Shown in pieces: positions 10,526-18,262 of a stretch of DNA of 19,582 nt. Every line of letters starts with the position of its first letter. Position 1 is the first letter of the stretch. A program made the translations under genes and the position numbers. Source of the DNA: Funneliformis mosseae (taxonomy: Eukaryota > Glomeromycota > Glomeromycetes > Glomerales > Glomeraceae); the NCBI GenBank assembly GCA_910592005.1, contig CAJVPP010001499.1:1-19582 (forward strand), given 5' to 3'. Below the pieces are notes generated by a model that was not told where the DNA came from, made no database searches, and was given only the letters and a program-made list of their open reading frames with translations.

Positions 10526-11510
10526 GTTTTTTTTATTAAGGTTGTAATGCTTCTTGCAAAATTGATTCTATGTTGAGTTAAACTTATTTTTATTCTTTTT
10601 ACATTTCTTTAATAATTTTAAAAAGACCTTTATGTATTGGTAAAGAGTACCACTGGTTGAAGAACTCCTGTAACATTTTTTATTTATTCTAATATCCATT
10701 CATATATTGATATAGTTTTATCATAAATAATCACAGTTGCTACTATTTAACTTCATTGATCATAATCAATTATGATAAATATAATTAATTATTAGTTACT
10801 TATTAATTTTGCAAGTATTATTATTTATAATATTGATATCACATTTATTTTACTTTATTAATATCTAAAAGATTTTAGTTAGTTTATTGTCAATACCTTT
10901 AAAATCTAATTTAAAATACTATTTAAGATTTTCTGTATGTAATTCAACTAAATAAATAGTATTAAGGTATCATTCTTAGTTTGCATATTAGCTTTAAATT
11001 TGCATATTATATTATAAAGGTCTTAATGATAAATATCTTGATCTAAATATCTTTTTATAATATTCACTTTAAAACAATAATACCTAAATAATACATTGTA
11101 TATAAAATTGTATATTATTCATTATATTATATGGTATTTTTTATGATACTAGAGAAAATTCTTAAAGAAGAGTAATACTTATAATAAATGATTATACTCA
11201 TTAATAAACTTATTAATAAATATCAGATTTAACACTTTTAATAAGATGTATTTACTTTAAATCCATATTTAATATAAATAGATTCTCTATATATCACCTT
11301 TTTTTTTCTAATCTTACTATTCTTATTTTAAATCTTAATTAAAAAGCATATCATTTTAAATATTATTTAAGAAGCTTGAATGTTATAAATATTTGTTCTT
11401 CATAAATTTCTTTCAATAAACCATCTTTAGATACATTTTCTTTAAGTTTGCTTTCTTTAATTTTACTTTTTTTAGATTTATTTTTTCATTTAAAAATTCA
11501 TTTTTATCTA
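10500..11510 (-). pseudogene. Decayed FAR1-type MULE transposase
   Basis: Read on the minus strand across several frames, the order matches FAR1/MULE transposases. There is a possible N-terminal FAR1-like piece (KDGLLKEIYEEQIFITFKLL, about 11435-11360), then NEYNHLL of the zinc-binding HNH-like end (about 11200), QDIYH and YNIICKFK followed by KNDT (about 11040-10950), INNNTCKIN around the first catalytic Asp (now Asn, codon 10820-10822), and VIIYDKTISIYEWILE (10734-10687). Next comes NVTGVLQPVVLFTNT, where the second catalytic Asp should be and is Asn. Stops and frameshifts are frequent; the TAA after WILE is explicable as CAA. It is non-functional. The outer borders are approximate and no terminal inverted repeats were found. 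Confidence 0.8.
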
Positions 11511-11649
11511 ATGTGTTTGTAAATCACATTTAAATTATGAAAATTATTTATTAATTATATTCAGCTAAAAGAAATAAAAAAAAATGTTTGTAATGTTTTT
11601 TTTAAAAAAAATAAAAGCGAAAATTTAAAATAATAAATGATAGTCTAAT

Positions 11650-12330
11650 TTATTGATCAAATAATTGATGATAATCTAATTTATTATTAAATAAATTATA
11701 TGATATGAGAGGAAGATATATATATATTTATAGATATAGCTATAATATTCTATTATAAATATTTATAATAATTATAAAATCAAATATATTTATCTGATCT
11801 AATTAATGATATACAATTTGGTTTTATTTTTCAATAAAATCTAATTTCATTTGTATTAAAAATATTATTTAGTGAATAGTTTATAATAATACTTTATAGA
11901 TTTTATATATATCATCTAATGTATTTAAAGTAACATTTGCAGATTCTCTATGTTTAGATAATATTCAAATTTATAATATTTTTAAACTTACTATCAATGT
12001 TTTTAATTTTGTTTATCTTATAATACTACAAAATTATACTTTTTATAGATATTATTTTTATTGCTTTTTTAATTCAAAAGATTAAAACCTATTTAATTTG
12101 TAAAAATTTACTTTAATTTATTTTTTAAGTAAAACTTTATAAGAATCTGATTTTATTCTTATTACTTTCTTTTTCTTTTAAAATAATACATATTATTCTT
12201 TCTGATATATTATATTTTAAATAAATTCCTTATTTTTAAATCTTAGATTTTATAAACAAATTTCTTTTTTTAAATATATTAAAAAAGTTCTAATTCTTTT
12301 TATTTAAAAGACTTCTTTTTATCTTTTTTC
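11650..12330 (-). pseudogene. Decayed Tigger/pogo-type (CENP-B domain, DDE_1) transposase
   Basis: On the minus strand a helix-turn-helix piece, YNISERIICIILKEKES (about 12213-12160), matches the CENP-B N-terminal DNA-binding region. Further on, KHRESANVTLNTLDDIYKIY (about 11957-11894) corresponds to the conserved RxxHGExxS stretch, with Gly changed to Arg. Then NNIFNTNEIRFY, a TGA, and KIKPN (about 11869-11815) correspond to the hallmark Asp-Glu-Thr-Gly-Leu block; its catalytic Asp is Asn (codon 11849-11851). A weak NR-ILLLYL and LPLI-like run follows near 11750-11700. The remaining catalytic region is missing or unreadable. It abuts the MULE relic in the same orientation, so the two may be nested insertions. 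Confidence 0.75.
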
Positions 12331-13041
12331 TTTTAGAATTTTAAATAAATATTTATTAAAAAAATTTATTAAATCAAGTATTATTTTATTATATTCTATA
12401 ATATATCACTGATTCATTATACATAGTAGTAAATTTTATTAGAAAAATTCAGTTTATAAAATTATATAACTATATAAATTTAATGTTATTCATATAATTC
12501 ACAATAATATAAAATTCAGAATAGAGCACTTCAATTATAATATAAAAACTTTTAAAATCATAATAAGTGGTTGCTTAGTAGAATTAAAAATAATTTGCTT
12601 AATGATCTTAATAAACTTTATAATATTTATCTAACCTCTATATATATTGTTTGGGTCCTATTCTAATAATAAAATTTTATAACTTACAAGAATTCTTGGA
12701 AATATATTTTATATGGATAAATTTTCAGGATGAAATCAGAGTAATAGAATAAACACTAAATACATTTTAAGGAGGATATAATACCTAGGAATTTGTTAAC
12801 TCTCTAAAAAATCAAGTTGTTTTAAATTTTCTGTTCTGTAAGGAAAAGTTTTAAAAAGATGTGTTTTAAATTTGCCAGCTCTTTAAAGAGAATATAAAAA
12901 GAATTTACTTGGAAGACTTAACACTTTATAAATTTAAAATTATAATGATCATTATCTCAATAATCACACCCAAATTTATATCACATGACCAAATTTTGCT
13001 TATGCCTCTTTATAATTGTTGAATAAAAAGGATTATAAAAA
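12331..13041. other. Gene-free AT-rich stretch with a short imperfect direct repeat
   Basis: No gene is recognised. At about 12809-12840 and 12851-12885 two related segments (TAAAAAATCAAGTTGTTTTAAATT and TAAAAAGATGTGTTTTAAATT, each followed by a GTTCTGTAAGG- or GCTCTTTAAAG-like end) form an imperfect tandem pair. This is the left shoulder of the higher-GC island that starts near 13.25 kb. Confidence 0.4.
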
Positions 13042-13242
13042 TTAATTTAATAAGCTATCTGATGCTAAAATAAATATAATTAACCAAATTGAATATGCTA
13101 GTCTCAATTGTATTATTTTTAATAGCGGTTTAATCAAAAATCTTGAAATAATTGAAGGTTTAAATTCAGATGTTGACACTTTACAGTTAAAAAGTTCATA
13201 ATTTTTTCCATCACAAAATTTATAAAAATATAATATGGACAT
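13042..13242 (-). CDS. Possible small hydrophobic protein, doubtful
   Basis: A 66-codon open frame starts with ATG at 13242. It has one hydrophobic segment at about residues 44-63 (RLAYSIWLIIFILASDSLL) after a polar, Lys/Ser-containing first half. I recognise no family. It sits at the left edge of the island where AT content is still high; open frames of this size can arise by chance there. The coding-like mix of residues in the first 40 codons is the only positive sign. Confidence 0.2.
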   Translation of the reverse strand: MSILYFYKFCDGKNYELFNCKVSTSEFKPSIISRFLIKPLLKIIQLRLAYSIWLIIFILASDSLLN

Positions 13243-13639
13243 TTTATTTCTTGTTGTAAGAAATTTTAAAATTTAGTCATTCTGCAATCTTCGGCAATAT
13301 ATTAACAATAAACTCAAATTATAAATAATCAATTAAATCAGAATTTGCCGCAATATGCTGCAGTTTTTTATTTTTGGTGTAAATATGAAAATTAATAACA
13401 AATAATATTTTTATTTAAAATATCTAATTACTAGTTTTTGGCCAATCAGAAAGTTCGAAAAATTACATCTTGTCATACAAGAAATTAAAAATAAAATAAG
13501 AATAGACGAAACATTATTTATCTATAGCTCCCTTTTATTTCCGCACTATTATTTCATCTTAAATTTATGTCTAGAGAACACAAAGAAACTCTAATGACGG
13601 AATGAACTTTATTGACATGACGTATATGTTGACGGATAG
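13243..13639. other. Start of the higher-GC, CpG-containing island, no named gene
   Basis: CpG dinucleotides become frequent here (for example 13291, 13349, 13507, 13541) after almost none in the preceding flank. A short frame with ATG at 13602 (MNFIDMTYMLTDRVLRQ...) ends at a TGA at about 13686-13688 and overlaps the coding-like frame at 13640 in a different register; only one of the two can be real. No family is recognised. Confidence 0.4.
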
Positions 13640-13822
13640 AGTTCTTCGACAAAATTTAAGGAGATACGAAACAACCTTGTTGCGTTGAAAGTTCGGACTG
13701 ATCACAAAAATAACAGTGATGTTATTATTCAATTGGATACAGTCACAATCTCGGACAAGTCTTTAGTGACAACAAGCCATAATTATAGTAGTTTTCCTGA
13801 TAGTTACGAGAGTTCAAAGTGA
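13640..13822 (+). CDS. Coding-like open segment, possible exon of an unknown protein
   Basis: Sixty codons are open between a TAG (13637-13639) and a TGA (13820-13822). The residue mix is protein-like and not AT-driven: FKEIRNNLVALKVRTD, then HKNNSDVIIQLDTVTISDKS, then a Ser/Tyr-rich tail. There is no ATG in this frame, so it would have to be an internal or last exon; an AG lies just before it at 13638-13639. The antisense strand also has an open frame of similar length over the same bases, which lowers certainty. I do not recognise the family. It could be a fragment of an old gene left in the island. Confidence 0.35.
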   Translation, partial: SSSTKFKEIRNNLVALKVRTDHKNNSDVIIQLDTVTISDKSLVTTSHNYSSFPDSYESSK

Positions 13823-14219
13823 AATTAAAGGTATTGCAGTCGGATCTGTTCTAGTACTGGGTTTACTACACTGTGGTATGCAAAGGAAAAAGCTCTTATA
13901 AACGGGATCGGAAAGTGCCGTCACATCTCACATCTCCAGATCGTTAATGACGGAGCTAATGGGTAAAGCAAAAAAGTATTCGTAGTACTTGTCTTTTATC
14001 CCCATCGATTTTATCCAAAAAAAAATAATAAATAAATAAATTGAATAGAGCATTTATCTTTTTATTTTCTTTGAGAAATATTCTTGTCAAAGATTTAATT
14101 GTATGTTTATTTCTATCCTCATGTAAGATTAATCCGTCGTCTATAAAATAAAGTCAATAAATTTTCGTTGTGAATTTTAACAGATTTTCATAAAGATGAT
14201 ACCTTCGGGGAGCTGGGAT
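13823..14219. other. Island sequence without a recognised gene
   Basis: G+C is relatively high (13830-13970) with several CpGs. One plus-strand frame is open and hydrophobic at about 13783-13892 (VVFLIVTR, then GSVLVLGLLHCGMQRKK) but begins after a stop and has no initiator. No tRNA boxes with a foldable stem were found. It may contain a promoter or the 3' end of the minus-strand gene at 14220; I cannot show either. Confidence 0.35.
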
Positions 14220-14672
14220 TTAGGGAAAATTAATTCCGTTGAAAAAGTTGTTTTCAAATGTGCTAGTTATCGCTTGCGGTAGAGTTATCTGAGAGATTCT
14301 GTTAAGAGTGTCAACGTTATTTGTCATGCGAAGTTGCGATGCTCGTCTTCGGTTTATACCGTTTAAGCTATTTGCTAAAGTTATAAATTGTTGTCTTTGA
14401 AAAGTTGATAAATGATGATGCCATATACGATTTGTTGCTAGATCAATTATATATCGACCATACACATGTAATCGATTTGCTTCGTATTTTATGTTTTGTT
14501 TCAATAAATCCATTCCCGTTAATATTCGAATTCTACCGTTTCTTACTTGAGCCGCAAGTAATTGTGCAGCATTATTATGATGAGGAGGAATCAAAAGGTT
14601 GTTCAAATTCATGTGAATTAAAAGGTGATTTAGTATTGAACGAATAGAACGGTGGTGATATATTTGGTACAT
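14220..14672 (-). CDS. Asn-rich hypothetical protein, 150 aa, possibly HMG-box-derived
   Basis: This is the longest intact open frame in the window: ATG at 14672, TAA at 14220-14222. The protein is basic, has no Cys, and is rich in Asn, Ile, Leu and His. Residues 1-40 are His/Asn/Leu-rich; residues 60-112 look helical, with NRIWHHHLSTFQRQQFITLA (81-100) followed by NSLNGINRRRA. The pattern Trp, about seven residues, basic, Phe, then LA resembles helices 2-3 of fungal MATA_HMG boxes, a family much expanded in arbuscular mycorrhizal fungi; helix 1 and the usual PRPPNAFILYR-type start are not there, so the assignment is weak. It ends FFNGINFP. The frame stays open without introns and lies in the higher-GC island, which favours a real gene. 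Other Met codons are at 21 and 54. Alternative: a lineage-specific orphan. Confidence 0.65.
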   Translation of the reverse strand: MYQIYHHRSIRSILNHLLIHMNLNNLLIPPHHNNAAQLLAAQVRNGRIRILTGMDLLKQNIKYEANRLHVYGRYIIDLATNRIWHHHLSTFQRQQFITLANSLNGINRRRASQLRMTNNVDTLNRISQITLPQAITSTFENNFFNGINFP

Positions 14673-14949
14673 TTTAGAAATGAAAATTTCTTTTTATTTT
14701 ATATATCGTAACGCTCGTGAAATTTTGGATTATTATATATACGAATAATTAGTCAATTATTATTATTTATGGTTCGATACTTTAATTAAGAAAATTCCCT
14801 AAACAAGAATGATCGATTTCTAATAGACGTGAAAGTTGCATCTTGTGATTGAATGGAATAAATGCTAAATGGATCTTTTTTTTATTTTCTTTGTTATCTG
14901 AAATTTTAGATTTAGAAATTTCATTTTATGCAAGAAAACAATTCTTGAA
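14673..14949. other. Intergenic, upstream of the minus-strand gene
   Basis: This AT-rich spacer lies between the minus-strand frame and the doubtful plus-strand frame at 14950. It should hold the promoter of the minus-strand gene, but I see no motif clear enough to mark. Confidence 0.4.
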
Positions 14950-15213
14950 TTGATGCCGCAAAATCTTAATATTGTTTTGTTTACAAAAATGATAAACAAA
15001 AATATGTATCCAAAAGAGTCTCTATTTTCTTCCCTTATGAAGCAATCTTACTTTAATTTTTTATATTTAATCCACCATAACACAGCAAATAACGAAGCAC
15101 AATTATCAATGTTAGAACTATGTATAAAACACATACTTATGGGCGCTGTTCAGGGGATCTTGAATATGTTGTTTAGCATTAACGCAAAATACCTCCATTA
15201 CATTCGGTTATAA
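14950..15213 (+). CDS. Possible small protein, 87 aa, doubtful
   Basis: ATG ATG at 14950 opens a frame of 87 codons ending TAA. It is mostly Leu, Ile, Asn, Met and Lys, with NTANNEAQLSMLELCIKH in the middle and a hydrophobic stretch (ILMGAVQGILNMLFSI, about residues 62-77). No family is recognised. It lies in the island, where base composition is less biased, so chance is somewhat less likely than in the flanks. A run of GAVQGIL-type residues could suggest a membrane helix. It might be an exon of a larger gene or a chance frame. Confidence 0.25.
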   Translation: MMPQNLNIVLFTKMINKNMYPKESLFSSLMKQSYFNFLYLIHHNTANNEAQLSMLELCIKHILMGAVQGILNMLFSINAKYLHYIRL

Positions 15214-15658
15214 AAATTTGATCTCCTTGTTCAAACAAATATCCTATCAATATTGCTAATGCAATATAATGATTTTCATTGTGGAAGTATATGAAACATT
15301 TTTATGCCCGTTATGCATAACATAGCAGATTATGACAAAATTTTGCATTTTGTATAGTGTTATAACGGTGCGGTGTTAACTTTCTTTTTTTATTTTGCGT
15401 TGCGTAAGCTATTAAAATCGAGTCACAGACAGTGATTTTTGATAGCAACTTTATCTAGTGTAAAAGAAAACACTATAATTCTTGCGGCAAATAATTGTCA
15501 AATTCGAAGAAATCACAGGTTTAAAAATATATAGTTTTTTTCTATTATTAATTACCTTTACATAGAAAATAATTCGTATGTTATTGAGCGAGACTATATC
15601 GGTCGAAGATCGATATTTTAACACCACTTTCATAACATAAAACAATTTATACAATTAA
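15214..15658. other. Island sequence without a recognised gene
   Basis: An open minus-strand frame of 67 codons (15451-15654) is present but is lysine/isoleucine/tyrosine-rich with no family resemblance, so I leave it uncalled. CpGs are present (15303-15420 and 15570-15620). No RNA gene is seen. Confidence 0.35.
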
Positions 15659-15799
15659 TTGAAAATTTATCAATGCAGTAATACTAAAAACAATTTTTTT
15701 TTTTTTCCATCACTGGACAAGGGAGTCAAACACTACACAAGATCAGACAACAACCCCATCGTGTTTGAGGATGATTATCGCATTGCGTCACATATCTAA
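15659..15799 (+). CDS. Coding-like open segment, possible terminal exon
   Basis: After a 13-T run (15694-15706), the frame ending with TAA at 15797-15799 reads PSLDKGVKHYTRSDN then NPIVFEDDYRIASHI. The Asp/Arg/Glu-containing mix is strikingly protein-like for this DNA. There is no ATG after the T-run, and a pyrimidine tract followed by ACAAG (15717-15721) could be a 3' splice site, making this a last exon of about 25 codons. I do not recognise the family. No matching upstream exon could be identified. Alternatively it is a gene remnant. Confidence 0.35.
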   Translation: MKIYQCSNTKNNFFFFPSLDKGVKHYTRSDNNPIVFEDDYRIASHI

Positions 15800-16356
15800 A
15801 TTTTATATTCTTCGTCCATAAGGGCTTTATTTTTTTTACTACATTGTCATGACAGTCATGTGATCGTGATGGAATTGCTACGATATGTTGTCAACGCAAT
15901 ATATGATGAAAAATTCTCGTACCCGGAAATGCTTTTGTTTTTATTGGTCAAAATTTTCAATATCTAATCGAATTTATCTAGAGGCACGGCGTATGGTGAC
16001 TTGCAAAATCTCCGTAATGCATGTATATTTTTCTTGACATACGCATTGTTTTTTCCACTCAACCCTCACCATTGACATTGACAAAATGATTGTCGTCTGA
16101 CCATCTGTTGACTGCATAAATTTTTCTCCAAAACACAGCGCTTACCTTTTTAGTATGTAAATGAATATGACTTTCTCATACACAAATTGGATAAAATACA
16201 TCAAGCGAATTTTTAATGTGCGAACTGCTTTTTCCTCCATTGAAACCTTCGCTATTAAAAAAACTCAAATATTATTTCGTCGTACAATTTTACAGAATTA
16301 AAACTAATAAAAGGAGTGTACCTATTATTTATCATCAACCACTTTTCATCGCAATT
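15800..16356. other. Intergenic, upstream of the actinoporin-like gene
   Basis: This roughly 550-bp spacer has moderate G+C and several CpGs. The frame of the actinoporin-like first exon is open back to an ATG at 16216, but those extra codons look non-coding. No TATA box or other element can be marked with confidence, although this should contain the promoter. Confidence 0.4.
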
Positions 16357-17013
16357 ATGGCAGTTGTTCTTCCAATTGCATCAATTACTGCCGGCGTTCT
16401 TCAAAGAGTCCTAGATGTATAAATTAATTTCTTTATGTTTTGTAATCAGAGATATATATAATCATATATTGAAAGTTCTTTTTGCATTAAAATGTATTGG
16501 TTCAGTTCAGAGAAAAACCGTTAAAAATCACTCCAAACAAATCCTTGATCAACATAATTTATACTTTGTATCTGGAACATCTAATTGGGGGCTTCCCGGT
16601 CCGGTTTCAAGTGATGAAGGTTTGATATGGGTGCTAGCAAGACTGCTGGACCTGTAGCTACGGGAGCTGTAGGTATTTTTGTATACCACATCAGAGATCA
16701 AAAGCAATCTTTAGTCTTTCTGTGGAGTGTCTCGTTTGATTACAACCTTTACGATAATTGGTGGGACTTAAAAATTTATGATGGTTTTATTGAGGCTGAT
16801 TATGGTAATATTATAAATTTGTTTTTTTTTACCAAAATCTTCGTCATCAAAAGATTTACCTTATGTTATTAAGATTTATACAAGGAAATGTACTACGGCT
16901 CACCACATAAAGGAGACAGTCTGACTTACAAAGGAAACTTGAATTTTGGTTGGCGTTATCAGGGATCGATGGGACACTCTGGAACACCTTCTACAAGGAT
17001 TGAAATATTATAG
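16357..17013 (+). pseudogene. Actinoporin-like (sea-anemone cytolysin fold) gene, three exons, one frameshift
   Basis: Members of this family are secreted or cytosolic beta-sandwich proteins that bind sphingomyelin and form membrane pores through an N-terminal helix. Exon 1 (16357-16416) encodes a short Met-initiated segment with the helix-like ITAGVLQRVLD. A GT-AG intron follows (16417-16510, 94 bp, phase 0). Exon 2 (16511-16804) carries YFVSGTSNW, then, after a reading-frame shift between about 16622 and 16630, GPVATGAVG (16648-16674), SVSFDYN (16726-16746) and NWWDLKIY. A second GT-AG intron follows (16805-16873, 69 bp, phase 1). Exon 3 (16874-17013) has the aromatic cluster LYKEMYYGSP and FGWRYQGSMGHSG and ends in TAG. 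The lipid-head-group motifs are largely kept, but Ser (codon 16732-16734, TCG) stands where the family usually has Pro. The total of about 164 codons is slightly short of the family's usual length. The frameshift makes it a pseudogene unless it is an assembly error; no signal peptide is visible. The fold family also relates to fungal fruit-body lectins, but the motifs fit actinoporins better. Confidence 0.8.
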
Positions 17014-17395
17014 AAAAATAGAATTTGTAAATTTAAAAAGGGGTTTTTTCTTAACTAGATTTATCCTACTACTAGTTCGAAACCTGCTACCCTATCTTGT
17101 ATGTTTTTTTAATCAAAATGTACGTTTATAGGACTTAATAAATAAGAAAAATTAATATTGTAGTTCGCCCTCTTAAAGCAAAGCAATTTGATCTTATCTT
17201 CCACGTATGCAGTATCGAGCAACTGAAATTTAAATCGTTTACTGCGCCACATTATTGCGTGTCCAGATTTTTCAATAGTTCGTGATTTTTTGACCAGTTT
17301 TTGCCTGACACATATCGAAACCTAATGCATGAAAGTCAATAACTATTTACCTTACAGTACATCTGAAAAATATCATTAATTATCTTTGTTATAAT
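17014..17395. other. 3' flank of the actinoporin-like gene, no further gene
   Basis: Short frames here are out-of-phase extensions of the cytolysin exons or chance. CpGs persist (for example 17165, 17203, 17215, 17246). No RNA gene is seen: GTTCGAAACC at about 17077 resembles a tRNA B box but has no pairing stem. Confidence 0.4.
17137..17142 (+). promoter_or_regulatory. Possible polyadenylation signal AATAAA
   Basis: AATAAA lies 124 bp after the TAG of the actinoporin-like gene, on the same strand. In such AT-rich DNA the hexamer is common, so this is only a plausible assignment. Confidence 0.3.
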
Positions 17396-17475
17396 TAGAG
17401 CTGCGACCCGTCAGAATTTCAGAATCCGGTTATACCCAATTACCCGCGGGTATTACCCATTTATACCCGGTTAGC
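17396..17475. repeat. Degenerate TACCC-motif repeat with TACCCGCGGGTA palindrome
   Basis: TACCC occurs four times in about 40 bp (17432, 17441, 17454, 17464), partly as TATACCC, and the centre 17441-17452 is a perfect 12-bp palindrome, TACCCGCGGGTA. It is preceded by AGAGCTGCGACCCG (17397-17410). GC-rich short-motif arrays next to such a terminus are typical of subterminal regions of hAT-like transposons or MITEs; this is inference, and no second end is visible. It resembles in style, not in sequence, the CCGAA repeat at the left edge. Confidence 0.5.
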
Positions 17476-17819
17476 ATTTATCATATATAATCCAAGTTAT
17501 AGGTATGTAAAATTTTAAACGCTTTTATTATTATACATAAAGATTTTATTGACAACATTAACACTAAACTTTATTGTACTAGGGTGCTTGCCTTATTTAT
17601 ATGAGATCTCTATTATTAAAATTTCTATAGCTGATAGTAACCTCGCATGATTTTCTTGTTTTGTAATGATAGGGCGTACTAAATAAAAGTTGAACCTTTA
17701 TCAAATGACCAAGACAAGATAGATATTTTTAATTTAAATTGATTCTTGGAAATTTAATTATTAATTATTAATCGAAATGCTTGTTATTTTTGGAATAATT
17801 TAATATTTATTATTAATAA
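17476..17819. other. AT-rich spacer, right part of the island
   Basis: No gene is seen. TAGGGCGTAC near 17670 is an unusual GC-containing piece but matches nothing I can name. Confidence 0.4.
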
Positions 17820-17936
17820 CGCGGCCGTTCAGCCTCACCAGTTTCTAGCAAACCAGCCAAGAAACCAAACACTACCCAGACAAAAGAACTGGAACAGTCC
17901 TCAAGTGCTCCTATTATTACAACAACTCCAGTATGA
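17820..17936 (+). CDS. Coding-like segment rich in Ser/Thr/Pro/Lys, possible last exon
   Basis: Between a TAA (17817-17819) and the TGA at 17934-17936 a 38-codon frame reads SPVSSKPAKKPNTTQTKELE followed by a Ser/Thr/Pro/Ile tail. It starts abruptly with GCGGCCG and is much richer in C and G than the DNA on either side. TTCAG at 17828-17832 could be a 3' splice site giving a last exon from 17833. No upstream partner is found. The composition is that of a disordered linker or tail. It could be a stranded exon or transposed coding fragment. Confidence 0.35.
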   Translation, partial: RGRSASPVSSKPAKKPNTTQTKELEQSSSAPIITTTPV

Positions 17937-18262
17937 TGCACAATTATAATATGATGCTTAAATTATTATTTTGACTTTTTGTTTTAATACAAATTAGAAT
18001 TTCGATCAAGAATAGTTCTTATTGTATTATTTCAAGCATGAGTATAGAATTTCATAAGATATCAAATCAAATAGATAAATTATTTAAAATTTATTTATAA
18101 AGAGAAGTATTTTTACCATTGTATAATTTTTCACCTTTTGAATCTTTAATCATTAAATTTTTACCTTTGAATCATTTAATTTTATATTTTGAATCTTTTA
18201 AATTAAACGAATATGACTATTAGAATAATTTGGAAGAATAATAAATAAATTATTAGTTGAGA
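17937..18262. repeat. AT-rich stretch with imperfect TTTTTACCTTTTGAATC repeats
   Basis: Within 18110-18203 three to four imperfect copies of a motif like TTTTTACC-TTTTGAATC-TTTAAT follow each other (starts near 18111, 18130, 18159 and 18182). The rest holds no gene. Base composition returns to that of the outer flanks right after 17940. Confidence 0.45.

Noticed and set aside
14405..14647. Plus-strand open frame of 80 codons.
   Set aside because: It lies wholly antisense to the longer minus-strand frame 14220-14672, whose residue mix is more protein-like.
15451..15654. Minus-strand frame of 67 codons.
   Set aside because: Composition follows the base bias, no family resemblance and no supporting context; chance is the simpler reading.
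16216..16356. Earlier ATG (16216) as start of the actinoporin-like gene.
   Set aside because: The 47 added codons are Lys/Tyr/Phe-rich without signal-peptide character and the family normally begins shortly before the helix segment; the ATG at 16357 fits better. Not strictly excluded.
17077..17095. tRNA B-box-like GTTCGAAACC.
   Set aside because: The bases on either side do not form a T-stem and no A box or acceptor stem is found.
16946..17131. Plus-strand frame of 61 codons downstream of the cytolysin motifs.
   Set aside because: Its first third overlaps, out of phase, the third exon of the actinoporin-like gene (16874-17013), and the rest lies in the 3' flank.
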